This document shows, one piece after another, positions 1 to 11,844 of a stretch of 64,000 nucleotides of DNA. Source of the DNA: Micropterix aruncella (lineage: Eukaryota > Arthropoda > Insecta > Lepidoptera > Micropterigidae); contig OX155952.1 in the NCBI GenBank assembly GCA_944548615.1, positions 29,847,458 to 29,911,457 of the forward strand, given 5' to 3'. The stretch's first letter is position 1. The number at the start of each line of letters is the position of its first letter. The notes under the pieces were generated by a model. That model ran no database searches. It was given only the letters and a program-made list of their open reading frames with translations, and was not told the origin of the DNA. A program made the translations under genes and the position numbers.

Positions 1-336
1 GCTACAAGGCAATGCCGGAAGAGGGTGCGATGAAAGTGGGGGGAGGGGTAAGTCATGTCGCGGCCTTAAGCCCATAGTTACGTCGTTGTGGGCTGTGAAC
101 GCCGATGTGCAGATGTGCAGATTTACGAGTCGACGCCATTTGGTATTCTCATAACAAATCGGTGGCATAATAGCATCTGTGTCGCCGGGGCACCGTAAAT
201 GTGGCCGGGGACGATGCTTCAAGAAGAAGATGAGTAATCATATTACGATTTGTGGTAGCCCTTAAGATTCCTGACGTCACTTGCTTCGATTTCAATTTTT
301 CTCTAAGAGAAGCTACTGTCTGGTATACTGTGTTGG
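1..336 (-). repeat. Dispersed repeat, copy 1, cut by the window edge
   Basis: Matches 25012-25397 in inverted orientation with scattered substitutions and a few indels. Both copies share a segment with TGACGTCA-like sequence and the CCGGGGCACCGTAAATGTGG stretch. No family was recognised; the short reading frames inside do not correspond between copies. Confidence 0.75.
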
Positions 337-1850
337 TAGGGCCGTTTTGTCGCATCCTCCTTTGGTTCACCTATTTGGCCCAATCCAATCCTGTACGTAG
401 CCAAAGCGGACAATTTCTCTCCATCTGCCTACTTCAGCCAAAATAAATATTATCTCAGCTAAATTATAAGGTTTCGCATTCGCATACCGAATACAGGGGT
501 CGAAAGCAATAACCGCCACGCCGCTATTCAATAATAGAAGTGGTTGTAACGATTGAAGTTCAGCCCCTTCTGGAGGGGTGTGCTTTTTTTGTTGCTCGCT
601 CGTAACAATAATAATCGTTTATTATTGCCCGGAGTATTATTGTGTTATTTTAATATTGTGCATTTCCGTCACGAACGTGCAGTATTGTACGAGTATTATC
701 GATTGGTGCGGTACGTGGGCGTACTTACTTGGATATAATTCATTATACAGGTTTGAGCATAATTTTACATAATATTATTAAACGATAGATCTTTTGTTTA
801 TATGCGCAACGCATTGAGTGTGTGGATTGTGGAATCCCGTGGTAGAGTCATTAGGAAGTTCAATATTAAGTTTCGTTGGTGAATTTATAGATATAATTGT
901 CTATGGACTAATAGAAGTGAGTGCATAAATATTTTACTCGTATCAGCCAAGGATATATAGTTAAAAAAATAGGTAGTGGAAAACCTGCTTAAGCAATGAT
1001 TACGTAACGTTGTTTCTGTCGTTTTGAGCGAGTGTAATCACAATTTTTACAGTGTTACCATTTTTTATATTAGTTACTTATTTCTTTTTAGGGTTCCGTA
1101 CCAAAGCGTACAGTAAAAACTTAACCCGTTGCGATTAGTGAGACTTCGCTGTCGGTATGTGTTACCGTCGGTTATCTTGGTCAGTTTTAAAGCTATCGAT
1201 ATGACATTTTGCATAATCATACAAATTGCTACCGACCTGGCCCAAGAATCAAAAGTTGAAATAATCGTCTTATTAGGAAAGCCAAAGGTGGTCGAACAAT
1301 ATGTACCTACATGCATACATATTTTACCACCCGTCATGTTTATTTATACACAAACAATTGTAAGGCGTATATGTGCCGTTTGTATGTGCGATAATAAAGG
1401 TTTGACCACATCCCTGCAGTTGTGGCCGAGTATGACTATATTTCAAGAAGGAACTCACGTCTGCATGGACACCACGAAGCGCATTTAAATGTCACAGCTA
1501 TAGTTTTTTTTAAATCGAATATCTAACTTCTAAATAATAGAAATAAAGGTAAAATAAAAAAATGGATAATGGATACCTACACACATTTATGCATGATCTA
1601 CAGTAATCTATAAACACTACATACAATAACTAATCGATATTAAAATTCCTATTACTTTACATTCTTGTGTTCAGTTTGATGCCCAGAATCAGCCATTGAA
1701 AAAGTCTGGCGAATGTCTGAGGGGCTCCACCCAACAAGCACAAAAAGCCATATAAGAAGTGCTGAATATAGCTTTAAGCTGATTAAAAGTCATGTAAAGG
1801 CGTTCAGATTAACTCTCAGCTATGTAAAGGTGTCATTTAAAGCGCTGTTC
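337..1850. other. Unassigned AT-rich sequence
   Basis: No gene or known element recognised. The longest open frame (1129-1488, 119 codons) has no domain, no favourable start context and overlaps an equally open antisense frame, so it is not called. Confidence 0.5.
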
Positions 1851-1854
1851 TCTG

Positions 1855-2260
1855 CCTTACGAAGCGGTGAAACGGTGTAAACCGAATCTATCGCGGACCA
1901 CGGCGTCCTTTGCCCGGCTGTTCACCCAGGATCGGGTAGCCGATGGTCGTTTCAAGAGCAGTCGCCGCAAGGTCCGCAACCACCCCCGCTCTATAGGAAA
2001 CAGTACTGCTTCCTGGCTCCCCAGACTGTTAGTCAGAATGCACAATTGGCTTACGCCGCACGGTGCGAAGACCGTCCAGGAACGCCAGAAGGTTGACTCC
2101 TAGGGGAAACTAGCCCTAAGGCCAGAGTCCTGCCCGGGTTCGCACTTCATGCGTGGAGGCCGCCGGATGGGTGTTGACCCGTGAGTGTGACCAACCCTGA
2201 ACAAAATTGGTCTTCGTGGCCACCTCAGCAAGGGCCCATAAGCTCCCACCTATATAACTA
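1855..2260 (+). repeat. Family A repeat, copy 1 (central and distal modules)
   Basis: GC-richer block beginning near CCTTACGAAGCGGTGAAACG and ending near AAGCTCCCACC. The same order of sub-segments is found in antisense at 11570-11384 plus 10825-10600, and in degenerate form at 13200-13510. Both strands carry an open frame of 60-80 codons, and both frames are partly conserved between copies, which reflects recent shared ancestry rather than proven coding. It is probably a moderately repetitive retrotransposon segment; the superfamily is not recognised. Confidence 0.7.
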
Positions 2261-3285
2261 CAAACTTACATTAATATATCAAAGTAACTAAGTACGAAAT
2301 CGTCTTTTCCACCTCATCTGCGCGCGCGCGATTTAAATTTATCACCGCCAGACGGTCCCTAATAGTATTTTAATACTAGCTTTTAATGCTTTCACGTATG
2401 TATATTTTCGGAAGCTGGAGAGAGAAAGAGCGAGAGAAGTGTATTGGCTCGGCTATATTTGTATAAAGTCGCCGAGACCTGTCTGGGCGGCCGGCGAACC
2501 GTCCCGTCGCGTTGCAGTGACGCTCGTGCCGTTTCACCATTATTCAGACTATGCACTATCAATCAAGCTCTTGATAATATACAAGACATACATATAAACT
2601 ATACAAGTGATATACGAAAAGTATTGGTAAAAAAATCATAATGACGAAATATACATATTTCATAATTACAAATACAGATAATAAAGTTTCATACTTCTGA
2701 ACCAATTTTGAATCTATTTTTAAAATATCATAGATACAAATACCTTCTGTAGCTCTTATACTTTTTAGATAACAAAGAAGTCGCACGGAGTTGACTAGGT
2801 AAATCGGGACTGTAAGCCTAAAAGTTTCGGGATTGTGTTTTTATCAGGATATATAATTTTCCTTGCGCTTCTCGCTCTCTTTCATTTCGGAATAACTAAA
2901 CAGTAGACTGACTGTATTTGATTCTCAGGACCTTATTGATACATTCAAGATTCGTCATCTTTAATAGCTTCATAAAAATATTTCTTATAATATTGCTATA
3001 TGCATTTGTTACTTTTTTGCTTCATTATTTTTATCTCACGGTACATCCACAAATAACTCCTCATTTTTAAAAGTTGTGAGTAATGTAGAATTTCCATAAA
3101 TATTGTTTCTTACAAAAATACAGGGTAACAATATATAGCTGTAAATTGAAGAGGTGGGGGGGGGGGAGGGGATAACATAGTGCCAAGCGACATTTCTGCG
3201 AATATCGAGCTGCTGGAGATTTCTGGTGGGGAAAAGTAAGAACTATGATTCTGTAGAGTCGGTTTCATTATTCCACCGATAGAGG
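2260..3285. other. Unassigned AT-rich sequence
   Basis: No gene or repeat recognised. It includes a short guanine run near 3156-3170. Confidence 0.5.
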
Positions 3286-3289
3286 AAAA

Positions 3290-3510
3290 CTGGTAGTTAG
3301 GGGGTAAAACTGCCCGCTGGGTACCTTTCTCGGTGCCTCGCCGTAGGGCGTCGGTCTCTAACGGGTTACTGGTGAACTAGACAGTAGATTGTCTTGACCC
3401 CAAGTCTTCTACGCTCATCCCACGGCTGAAAAATCGATCTATATCGTTATACCAGCCTGGGGTGACGGGTTCGCCCGGTGTAGTCGACATCGCCCTACTG
3501 AGGGTATATT
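3290..3510 (-). repeat. Family A repeat, copy 2 (proximal module only)
   Basis: Inverted match to 12900-13110, sharing the GTCGACTACA start, a GGCGAACCTGTCACCCC-like segment and a CCCAGCGGGCAG segment. The central and distal modules are absent here. Confidence 0.65.
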
Positions 3511-3589
3511 TACGCATTATATATCGATGGGCGAGGGACCGAGAAATCTGGCGCGGCCAGTAATCTCCTTCCAATTACGCTCCAGTTCG

Positions 3590-4210
3590 TACTTCATCTA
3601 TTAGTATACAATTTTATCGCCTTATTACTTCTTATATTCAGTTTTTTTTGTAATCACTGTTGTTGCGGCAGCGTCAATGTTGACCGACACTGATATAATC
3701 GCAGTCGCAATCGCAATCACCCGAATGAGAGCAAATCACCAGAGAAAAATCGTGACTCATCCGCCGGATTATATGTACATTTGTATGAACGTCACGGGCG
3801 GCGTAATTTGTCCGTAACAATGTAGTAATCGGTAAAGCAAGCACCGCTTAATGTAAACTAGTCATTATATTCGTTCAGTCCATCGGACCTAACTGTAATA
3901 AGACAGACTTCGATTTGTTTGTGAATACATTAGCGCGAGTCAATAAAAGGCGCGAAAAAACTACGCTAGCTGGAGTAAATCACGGTTCACTTACCGTAAG
4001 TGGAGTAGTTTTTAATTTATGATAATCGCACTCGCTTTAAACTTAAAGCCTCGTATTGACCTGCGAGCGCTCTGCGAGCGGCTCAGCTCGCATATCGATA
4101 CCGGTTTGCTCGAACCGAGCGGCTCGTTCCGTGCCGCTCAACCCCGAGTCGCGCGCTGTCGGCTTTTTGGCGGTGCTCGAATAGCGCTCAGTCTGAGCCG
4201 CTCGGATTGT
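3590..4210. other. Unassigned sequence
   Basis: No gene recognised. The short open frame at 4019-4279 runs into the family A fragment and is GC-composition driven. Confidence 0.4.
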
Positions 4211-4214
4211 GGAG

Positions 4215-4391
4215 ACGGTCGGGAGCTAATGGGCCCAGTGCAGTTGAGCCATTGTGACCCGTGTGTTAGGGTCGGCTGAACTCACAGGTCAACACCCATC
4301 CGGCAGCCTCCAAGTAGAAGTGCGAGCCCAGATATGAGCCTGCGGGCCGGTTCTCCTGTGATTCGTATTCGGGCGCTCCTGGACGACATAC
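4215..4391 (-). repeat. Family A repeat, copy 3 (distal module), fused to a SINE
   Basis: In the minus direction it runs from a GTCCAGGAGCGCC-like segment through GGATGGGTGTTGACC to CCCATTAGCTCCC, the same order as 10800-10600 (minus). It abuts the truncated SINE at 4392 with no A-rich tail between them. Confidence 0.65.
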
Positions 4392-4608
4392 GACAATCTC
4401 TTCCAACCAACCCTACTATGAAGTGTTTATATGTAGGTATGTGTGAAATATGCGTGTAAGTGTGTGTCTTGTTATTGCATTCGATCCACAGAATTATAAT
4501 GCAATTCCGTTAATTTAATCTCAACGAAAAATGGTGACACAGCCAGGAATCGAACCCGGGACCTTACAAAGTAAGATCAGGCGACCTAACCACTATGCCA
4601 CCGGGCCA
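4392..4608 (-). mobile_element. tRNA-derived SINE, copy 1 (3'-truncated)
   Basis: In the minus direction the head carries pol III box A (TGGCATAGTGG, complement of 4590-4600) and box B (GGTTCGATTCC, complement of 4546-4556), followed by a tRNA-unrelated body. The body matches the SINE at 43896-44155, including CAATAACAAGACACACACTT. It stops at AGAGATTGTC, before the 3' end seen in the other copy. The whole head would not fold as a working tRNA with an aminoacyl stem, so it is called a SINE. Confidence 0.8.
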
Positions 4609-5089
4609 TTGTATTGGGCGCGCTACGTATTTGTTGCGCTATTGTTGTGTCGTATTGGGCGCGCTAAAAGATCGGCTTCCGCCGCACCTGAAACAAACGA
4701 CCAAAAATGTTTAATTACGTTCAAAAATATGTAATGTACAAAAATACAAAAGTATTTAATGTCGAGCTAGCTATTCTATCACAGAAATTGCCTTTCTCGT
4801 GATTGTATCTTGTTTAGGCGTAATCAAGTACAACTTCAAAGCAAGCATCAGACATGCGAAAATTATTTTCATAGTCTACCATTTCTTCGTATACTCGAAT
4901 TAGGTTAAACAAATTCAATTGCGTATATTTACTTTTGTCTTGGAGCCAACATTTTGTTCTTTTTTTCTTCAATTGATTTTTAGTGCTAACGGTAATATGA
5001 TAGCAACACAGGCTTTCTTTAAATAGTCACTCATCGCTGGCTCGCATCCACATCTACAATAAATGAAATTTATCGCCGTACTGACGGGA

Positions 5090-5620
5090 TTCGTATCGAA
5101 CGTGCAGTATCCACTTGCGATCCTGAGGCTAAGCTATGCTGAGAAGCTGGTGACGCAGCACACCATAGTACAGATTTTGCAAGGCAGAGCAGTCAAGGCA
5201 AGCGTAGGCCGCGTGCGTATGCTGCGACGCAGCTAAATGACACAGATCCAGTTTTCGAGTTTGACGAGAAAAATGGTTTCAGTCAGAGTCTGATTATGAA
5301 ATTAAAGAATTGTAGCTACTAAACAGTTTGTCAAAGCGTAGAAAAACTATTTGGAATAGTGATTATCTGAAAAATCGCTTTATTAATGGAGTATTTGTAC
5401 TCTCGAGAGAGTTATATGACAAACAATTTAAGCATTTAATTAAATGTTTTGTCATTTTTGCAGCAAAATTATAAAATCTACCTAAATACACGTTTTTACG
5501 TGCACGCGTCGCGCAGAAATCTGTGTCAGCACTAGAAAGAGGCGCAGAGCAGTCTGCGTTCCGCGTGCCTGCGCCGCGTGAAACCTGCGTCTCAGCATAC
5601 GCGATCTGGGTCACAATACA
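5090..5620. repeat. Possible non-autonomous DNA element with loosely inverted GC-rich ends
   Basis: GC-rich segments near 5110-5240 and 5495-5610 share inverted words (for example CGTATGCTG with CAGCATACG) around an AT-rich core. No target duplication was found, and the short minus-strand frame (5614..5363) has no recognised domain. Confidence 0.3.
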
Positions 5621-6156
5621 AATATCGCATTAAATATCGAGCGTGTACCATTTGCCTAAGAATGGCGAGTCACGCCGTACAATCGATTAACGTTATCTGA
5701 TTAACCGAAATTCGGAAAACCGATAATGCAACCATAATATTTTAATTTCAAAGTTATTTATGATACAGCATCGAAGTCCCTACTAGCGATCGCTTACGCT
5801 CGACGGATTGCGAATTCATCCCCGGTTCGGCCGGTGGAAAAAAGTGTACAGAAACTTTTCCAATATAACATGTTCTGTGAGGGTAGTAACCGGCAGTTCT
5901 TGTGACGCCGGGCTCGCTTATGAAACGGCCGATGATATACGGCTCGCCGCGCGACGCTTGACTGCTTGCCAAAACAAAATGATGATATGCCCTTGCGTTT
6001 ACGAAAAATATTGTATCCCACTTTCTAGCATTTTTTATATTAAATAAATGGTGTGTGGTGTGGTTTGTTATGTATAGAAACTATTTGGTAAATTCGTATC
6101 TAAAACCCGGGCATTGGATAGTTGGCTTATCTCTCCATCCACTATGTCAGCTGAAA

Positions 6157-6235
6157 ACTCCAAATTAAAAAAATACACCACTTGTTTTGTCAATATACTA
6201 CAATATACAAGTGGTGTTTTTTTCTAAGTTGGAGT
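6157..6235. repeat. Imperfect hairpin, 29-bp arms
   Basis: Arms 6157-6185 and 6207-6235 are near-complementary around a 21-bp loop (ACACCACTTGT against ACAAGTGGTGT at the loop side). A second small inverted pair follows at about 6258-6285. This may be a MITE remnant or a small-RNA hairpin; sequence alone does not decide. Confidence 0.5.
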
Positions 6236-6438
6236 TGGAGAATTTTGGAGAATTTTTATCATCTTCATCTAGTGATGAAGATGGTAAAATACAAATTACT
6301 GCAATCAGTTTCACTGACAATAATATAAACGTCTTTGTAACTGGTTCTTCCTTAAAAATCCAAAACATTGTGCTATGAAAGTACCCCAATAGTTTAGATA
6401 CGTAGTAGGCAAAAATATCGAGTGACGTTAATGGTTAA

Positions 6439-7159
6439 CCCTCCGTATACTAGGTGACTAAATCTCACATGCCATACTATGTAGTTGGGGTTTAATATAC
6501 CCCGAAAATAAAATGAAATAAAATCAACAAAAATAATATCTTATGAGAGGTATTAATAGGAAATGTATCTTAATAGCTAATAATGAATAGGTTTAAATAA
6601 AAGACATATTTATTTATACATTTTAATAAAATAATCAAAGCTCAACTTTTTATTCAACTTATACATCTATTAAGTCTTTTCTTAGGAACTTTAAAAAAAT
6701 CTATACAAGGTGGGTGTGTGATACCCAAGCGCACTTTACTCACGTATCGCGCGCTCTGAGGCTGATGCCGGACTGAATGAATGTTACTAATCGGAATGGC
6801 AACGCCGCATTTGCAGCTACTGAGTAAACGCACTCGCACGTCTTTCTAGTTTATGAATTATTACGAGTCTTTAACTGCTGGGGTGTGTTTTTTTTAATTT
6901 GTTGTGTGGGGCTTTTCTAAGGTCGAGCCTTGTAACACTGCGGCCATTGCTGATCTATTGTGTTCGCCACCTACTATAGTTCTGCGCTAAGCCTCGTGTC
7001 ATTTAAGAACCGCAACAGGCTTGTGGCGCCAGATTGTTTCACCTCCTCAGGTTGGAGGTAATGACCACCCAAGTGGGTGTATCTTTTACGCATCAGCGGG
7101 CCACACTCGCACACGAGGTGCAGGTGGGGTGTGTTATACTACAACTCGTACACTGAGGG
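6439..7159. mobile_element. piggyBac-like MITE, 721 bp, TTAA-flanked
   Basis: TTAA lies at 6435-6438 and 7160-7163. Reading inward, the left end is CCCTCCGTATACTAGGTG and the right end (complement) is CCCTCAGTGTACGAGTTG, an imperfect inverted repeat with mismatches at regular places. TTAA targets and CCC/GGG termini are typical of piggyBac elements. No transposase frame is present, so it is non-autonomous. Confidence 0.55.
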
Positions 7160-7163
7160 TTAA

Positions 7164-8600
7164 CAATGCGCGTAAACGCTTTAGTCATTACAGTTTGGGG
7201 TCAGTGTAAAATATATAAACCGTCAGTTGTTCGTACAGATCAATAATAATTAGCATCCGTCACTTTTACATTATTTGACAATAATAATGGCTTGATTAAA
7301 CAAAGAAAGAAACTCGATACACACAGCCATCGTTCACTGGCGGTCACGTCATTGTGCCTGGCTAATACTTCTTCCGCAGGAATGGTGCCGCTCCCTGCTC
7401 CATCGATCATCTATTTGTTCATCATCAAATTATCTTCTTTGATGCATAAATTCCGCTGATCCTTTTGCTTCATCATGTGTGTATATGTATATGTATATGA
7501 TTTTATATATAACTGAGATTATACATATAGATGTATACGTATATAACTGAGATTATAAATACCTATACGTATTCTCATTAATTTCTCTGAAGTACACATT
7601 TTACCATTATTGTTACCTACTGCAATATTTACTATATTGTTACCCACTGAACTAATATTAGTAAGTAGATACTTCAAAGACACTGACCGTTGGTGGTTCA
7701 AGGTTTTATGATCGAACCCTGTGGAGTGGTCAGTTCGTCTCTATAAAGCGTTTGTTAAAATGTTCCATGCAGGTAAAATCGATATCTATATTAAAATAGA
7801 CGATTACAACTTGTTAATAATTGCTGTCCATCCAATTGAATCCATTTTAACGACACTTGTCAAACAAGATTTCTTCGACTATACACTTCTAGTTATTTCA
7901 CACTAATTATACTAATTCTACTCTAACTGCTACTACTAATTACATTAACTAACTAACCTAATCATACTAACTAGTGTTTTGTATGTCTTTCTACGGTTTT
8001 TCTTCAGGCAATGCTCGGCAACTTTCCGCTGCCACTTTTGCGCTATCCGAGCCACCCGAACCCTCAAACCCTCGACCGGCCTCTCGACCTCCTTGGCAAC
8101 CGGCCTGTCAAAATGTGCCAAATTGCTTTCTCCCTACCGCGCGACCGGGCGACTGTTTTATCTCGCGTTTTGAGTGCTGCGGCTCATTAGAATACGTAAT
8201 AATTAATAATTGATACGAATGGAAATTATCCACTCAGACAGGAGGCCCAATTATTACGTCGGAACAGAAATATCGATCGAAGTATTTTGGGGTTGAAAGC
8301 AATACCAACGCGAACATAGTAACTTTATTAATACCGTCTTACTTACTAAAGTTATAAATTTAATTACAATTTTAATGCTTAGTGATGTATTTCATTACCG
8401 AATTAGTTCTCTCTTAATTAAATATAGACACAACTTGTGTCTAGTATCGTAGTTGATAGGCTAATCACCTTTTTCTAATTACCATAGAATTTACTTTCGT
8501 TAAGAATTTTGCAATACGTTTTGAACATGAAGTAGCGTATACATATAACATGTCTGAGTGAAATCTCAGTCATGATACTGTGATTGAGGCTCAAATCCTG
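7164..8600. other. Unassigned, with a short GC-rich patch
   Basis: A TATA-like stretch lies near 7209-7220. A direct repeat of ATATAACTGAGATTATA occurs at about 7506 and 7540 in AT-rich microsatellite-like DNA. A GC-rich patch at 8008-8190 follows a pyrimidine-rich CAG that could be a splice acceptor, but no protein family is recognisable. Confidence 0.4.
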
Positions 8601-8819
8601 TAAAAGCAATAGTCTTCCTATTGAAAAACCGATGGATTTTGACGTGCATTGGCTTTTTGGTTAAGGTAAACCCTTATAGTAGGTGTTACGCCCATTACAG
8701 ATCCCGAGGGGTTCTTGCTTCAAGCGTTTGAATGCTAAACATGTCTTCAATCCTATATCATACGATTTCATTTTACATAATACACAAAATTTTAACAAAA
8801 AAAACCGGTGATACTTAAA

Positions 8820-9306
8820 ACGGGCTATCATAATTGAATACGTATATAAAATGTTGTGTCTGTGCTGTTGACCGTTGAGGAGCTCCGTCGTTAGAAGCCA
8901 ACCCTGGGTGGCGCAGTCTTGGAAACTTAGAGCGTGCTGTCGTAATTGAATGCATATACAAAATTTCGTGTCTGTGCTGTTGACCGTTGAGGAGTCCCCT
9001 CATCGGGAGCCAAACCAGGGTGTAGAATCAGGACATGCTTACCATAAAAAGTTACATTGTCATCGGAATTGAATCAACATGTATATTTTCAACTTCATTA
9101 GATAATATGTGAGGAGTTTCCTCAATTCCTCGTGGATCCCATCATCAGAACAGGATCTGGACCAATATGCAAGCACTCATATATCCTTTCAAATATAGAA
9201 CATTAAAAAAATCTAATCGGTTCATAAATGGCAGAGTTCTGAGGTAACAAACATTAAAAAAATACAACCGAATTGATTACCTACTCCTTTTTTTGAAGTC
9301 GGTTAA
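8820..9306. repeat. Repeat with two to three 120-bp tandem units and a LINE/SINE-like end
   Basis: Units at about 8826-8941 and 8942-9060 share GTGTCTGTGCTGTTGACCGT and TGAGGAG; a more decayed third follows to about 9190. The element ends in CTCCTTTTTTTGAAGTCGGT at 9283-9302. From general knowledge I associate this ending with a common lepidopteran repeat, without being able to name the family. Confidence 0.6.
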
Positions 9307-9541
9307 AAAGCACCGCACTCGACGAGACGACGACGACAAAGAGACACCCAATACGAGCAACCGCTATGCGCAAAAGATCTTGCGTAGGAGTCGAGCATGT
9401 GCGCGATAGAAGTGTTTTCCCACTCTCTTTTGTGCTTTCGGTGCCGTATCGCTGTCTCGTTCTAGCGGCAGTGCCTGGTATATCTCTCAAGCGCCTTACT
9501 AGGTACTTTAAAACCGGACATACTATTGAACTGTGACAGTG

Positions 9542-9935
9542 CACTGAGAAAAATATTGAATTGATTCTTACATTAACATTTTGTTATTACGGTTTTATAC
9601 AGAATAACGATGTTTCGATAGTAATTTTGTTGAATTACAAAGGAATTTTGTTGAAACTCCATTACTCGATTATGTATCCCTACATTTTCCATACGGCTAA
9701 TACGGAAATAACAGTATACTGTAGTTTCAACGTGATTCATGTGTCCGACTATATCCGTATGTATCCAACTACATGCTGTCATGTTCGAAGCTAGATCCCA
9801 AGGCCGCGACGTAAGGAAATATGTTTTAACATTACGGCACGGTAACTACCCTCACGCCAAACCGTTAGGAGTCATGTTAATTCATGCGTATGGACCACAG
9901 TCCGATTTATATACTTAATCCTTGTTGAAACATAA
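9542..9935 (+). mobile_element. MITE, copy 1 (right end lost)
   Basis: Same family and orientation as 24436-24869, beginning CACTGAGAAAAATATTG and matching through the CATTACGGCACGGTAACTAC segment. It stops before the right terminal inverted repeat and lacks the TA flank on the left. Confidence 0.7.
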
Positions 9936-9939
9936 TTTA

Positions 9940-10595
9940 AAAAAAGACAATAGTTCGATAAAAAAGGCACTCGTTTAAGATCAGACATGTGTTCACTGAG
10001 GCTGACAGGCTTGTCTTGCCATTACGGCGTAACATAGTCTGGAGCCGGTCTCGACTCTCTGATTGAAAGTACAATACAAGAATATGAAAGAGACGCCAGA
10101 TTAAAATAGACCTCCCATCGGTAAGTAGCTCAACACGCAACGCCCGCCCCATGAAAGCCCATAAATCTGACTGAAGAAGCTCCGCGGCCGCCAGCCAGTG
10201 CATGGACGTTCGAACGTTGGATGTGGACGTGCCAGACAAGCAACCAGTGCTTATTTACGTTTGCAAATTAAGGCGCCAAAAGTGAACGACTTCGTTAGTT
10301 ATGCCGGGGACGTTGCCACGTCTACGTATCGGTGACCGACTGATGCCATTGTGTATGCGCGGCAACGCGGCACTCGACCACTGAAGCCGACTAAACAATG
10401 GACGTAGAGCAAAACTGAGCTTGGAATCGTAAAGTAGCTAGCCTGTACAAAAATATACGGGCTATACGAGGAAATGGAAACAGCGCGAGCGCCCCGAAAT
10501 GGCAACCTTTATCGAAAGAAGAGCACAACAACGAAGGTAAACTACCCATTTTTCTAGGTGTCGAATATATGTACTTTGTAGCGAGACTTCTCTTT
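9940..10595. other. Unassigned sequence
   Basis: Moderately GC-rich in places; several open frames on the minus strand (10239..9937, 10505..10299) overlap one another and show no domain. Confidence 0.4.
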
Positions 10596-10810
10596 CTGGT
10601 GGGAGCTAATGGGTCCTTGCTGAGTTGGGCACGAAGACCCATTCTGTTCAGGGTTGGTCACACTCACGGGTCAACACCCATCCGGCGGCCTCCACGCATG
10701 AAGTGCGAGCCCGGGCAGGACTCTGGCCTTAGGGCTAGTTTCTTTAGGAATCAACCTTCTGGCGCTTCTGGACGGTCTGCGCACCGTGCGGCGTAAGCCA
10801 ATCGATTGTG

Positions 10811-10825
10811 CACTCTGACTGACAG
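10811..10825. repeat. Target-site duplication, left copy
   Basis: CACTCTGACTGACAG, identical to 11383-11397. It flanks the insertion in family A copy 4. Confidence 0.75.
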
Positions 10826-11382
10826 GTTAAGAGTTTCAAGGCGATAGGTGAGGGCAGCAAACCCCGCCCACCGCCCGGGCAGTTATAACGACGAGGGTCG
10901 TCTTGTCTGCCCGGGATGTCGTGCTACGACAACCCTGCGCATACCAGAAGGGTAAAACGCGCAGGGGGTGAAATAGGGTAAACCACCCCCCCCCGTACCG
11001 CCCCGAGAACCCATTTATTAGAAAAATAAAAGGTATTTACAAAACAAAATAAAAATTTACAAAATATTACAAAATTTACCGAAGAAAAAAAAGAAAAACA
11101 ACAATAGCATAAATTTAGGCGCCGGTAAGCGGGGTAGAGGACGCTCTAGAACAATGAAGGTGAAGGCGCACTGTCCGTGGGCAGGTCTCGGAGCAGCCAC
11201 GGGGGGGGAGGAATCCCTGGATCCTGCAAAGAACGAAACGCCCCTCGGGGCGGTAAAGAGACGGACACAAAGACGGGCACTTCGGGCTGGAAATAGCCGC
11301 CGAATCACGCCACCAAGGAAGAGGGTACCCCCTGGGGGGTATCCCGAAGCCTCATGCTTTCCCAAGAAGCCACCCAGTGCTC
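10826..11382. mobile_element. 557-bp inserted element with a 15-bp target duplication
   Basis: This block interrupts a family A copy exactly between two identical 15-bp sequences, and it is absent from the equivalent position in copy 1 (near 2030). It has GC-rich outer parts and an A-rich core (11020-11105). No terminal inverted repeat was seen. A target duplication of this length suits target-primed (LINE/SINE-type) insertion. The superfamily is not recognised. Confidence 0.65.
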
Positions 11383-11397
11383 CACTCTGACTGACAG
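11383..11397. repeat. Target-site duplication, right copy
   Basis: Identical to 10811-10825. Confidence 0.75.
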
Positions 11398-11844
11398 TCG
11401 GGGGAGTCTGGAAGCAGTACTGTTTCCTATAGAGCGACGGTGGTTGCGGACCTTACGGCGACTGCTCTTGAAACGACCATCGGCTACCCGATCCTGGGTG
11501 AACAGCCGGGCAAGAAATGCGGTGGTCCGCGATAGATTCGGTATACACCGTTTCACCGCTTCGTAAGGGAGAGGACCGCGCAAGCGACCTCGAACCTGTA
11601 ACCAATCCGGAGACCGGAGTAATCTGGTCGCAATTTCAAGTAAGGGCGTGAGTGTAAGCCCGCTGGGTAACACACCCGGTTATCTCGCGGTTAAGGCGTT
11701 GGCCTCTTACGGGCATGTGGCGGAGCTTGACGGTGGACTGTTTTGTCCAAGTCTTATGCGCTCACTTCACGGGAGATAGAACGACTAATCGATAAAACAT
11801 CCTGAGGTGACGGGTTCGCCCGCTGTAGTTGACAACTCTGCACT

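Larger units (their letters stand above)
10600..11840 (-). repeat. Family A repeat, copy 4, near full length, split by an insertion
   Basis: In the minus direction: the proximal module (11840-11640, with GGGCGAACCCGTCACC and TTACCCAGCGGGC), the central module (11580-11384), then, after a 557-bp insertion, the distal module (10825-10600). Together with copies 1 and 5 it fixes the module order of the family. Its central module carries the same 60-70-codon frames as copy 1. Confidence 0.75.

Noticed and set aside
1129..1488. 119-codon open frame
   Set aside because: No domain, an equally open antisense frame overlaps it, and no splice or promoter context was seen.
1867..2103. 78-codon frame conserved at 11.5 kb as a possible gene
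   Set aside because: It lies in a multi-copy repeat, is flanked by different sequence in each copy, and the antisense frame is conserved as well.
4392..4608. Candidate tRNA gene on the minus strand
   Set aside because: Box A and B are present, but it continues into a SINE body shared with 43896-44160, and no proper acceptor stem pairs at the ends.
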